From Desulfobacterales bacterium (GTDB lineage: Bacteria > Desulfobacterota > Desulfobacteria > Desulfobacterales > JAUCGF01), in NCBI GenBank assembly GCA_029940345.1, contig JAOZRC010000363.1:1-5922 (forward strand): a DNA stretch of 5,922 bases. Direction: 5' to 3'. The notes below the pieces were generated by a model. It saw only the letters and a program-made list of their open reading frames with translations. It searched no databases and was not told the origin of the DNA. Shown here in pieces: positions 5,902 to 5,922 of the stretch (positions within the stretch are counted from its first letter, which is position 1; the number at the start of each line of letters is the position of its first letter). The translations under genes and the position numbers were made by a program.

Positions 5902-5922
5902 GGTGCCTTAAGGCGCTGCTTT
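5902..5922 (+). terminator. Possible intrinsic terminator after the exporter, cut by the window edge
   Basis: GGUGCC (5902-5907) pairs with GGCGCU (5912-5917, including two G-U pairs) around a UUAA loop. The core GCCTTAAGGC (5905-5914) is a perfect palindrome. The window ends in TTT, so a T-tract may begin there but cannot be confirmed. It lies about 50 nt after the exporter's TAA. Confidence 0.35.

Noticed and set aside
1..5922. Genome-wide use of UGA as a sense codon.
   Set aside because: The exporter frame of 806 codons and the hydrolase remnant contain no in-frame UGA, and tryptophan is encoded by UGG.
1..5922. CRISPR array, tRNA, rRNA or integron attC site.
   Set aside because: No regularly spaced repeats, no cloverleaf-like segments and no paired attC core sites were found.

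Overview
The window looks like an accessory stretch of a mesophilic Gram-negative bacterium. It carries a 12-helix RND/MMPL exporter of the kind common in Desulfobacterota and other Proteobacteria, a fragment of an AcrB-like RND pump, a secreted-protein start with a normal signal peptide, and an IS1634-type insertion sequence. The assignment to Desulfobacterota (former Deltaproteobacteria) is only a guess from gene style. UGG is the tryptophan codon in the exporter and no UGA interrupts its 806 codons, so the standard genetic code is expected.

Layout. Positions 1-902 are a graveyard of minus-strand gene remains: a piece of about 60 residues of an RND efflux pump (about 98-276), joined directly to the first 28 or so codons of an exported protein (start at 356), and upstream of that the C-terminal 150 residues of a probable metallo-beta-lactamase-fold hydrolase (397-855). 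Positions 903-2878 are an IS1634-family (IS4-like DDE) insertion sequence with 20-bp inverted repeats matching at 19 positions. Its single transposase frame (1082-2779) is open throughout except for two in-frame TGA codons, both in the same octamer CTCTGACA. Its promoter overlaps a 14-bp palindrome, and palindromes cluster just after its stop codon. No target duplication flanks it, which suggests rearrangement after insertion. Positions 2879-3430 are AT-rich and mostly non-coding, with several operator-like repeats and one candidate promoter. Positions 3431-5851 hold an intact RND/MMPL exporter gene, followed by a possible terminator at the right edge.

How the parts relate. The only gene that looks intact is the exporter, whose substrate cannot be read from the sequence. 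The IS separates it from the decayed minus-strand genes. The IS or its relatives probably drove the deletions and fusions on the left. The least ordinary features are the pair of identical-context UGA codons in an otherwise undamaged transposase, and the loss of the conserved TM4 acidic residue in the exporter's first half while the second half keeps its Asp pair. I see no convincing undescribed multi-gene system here.
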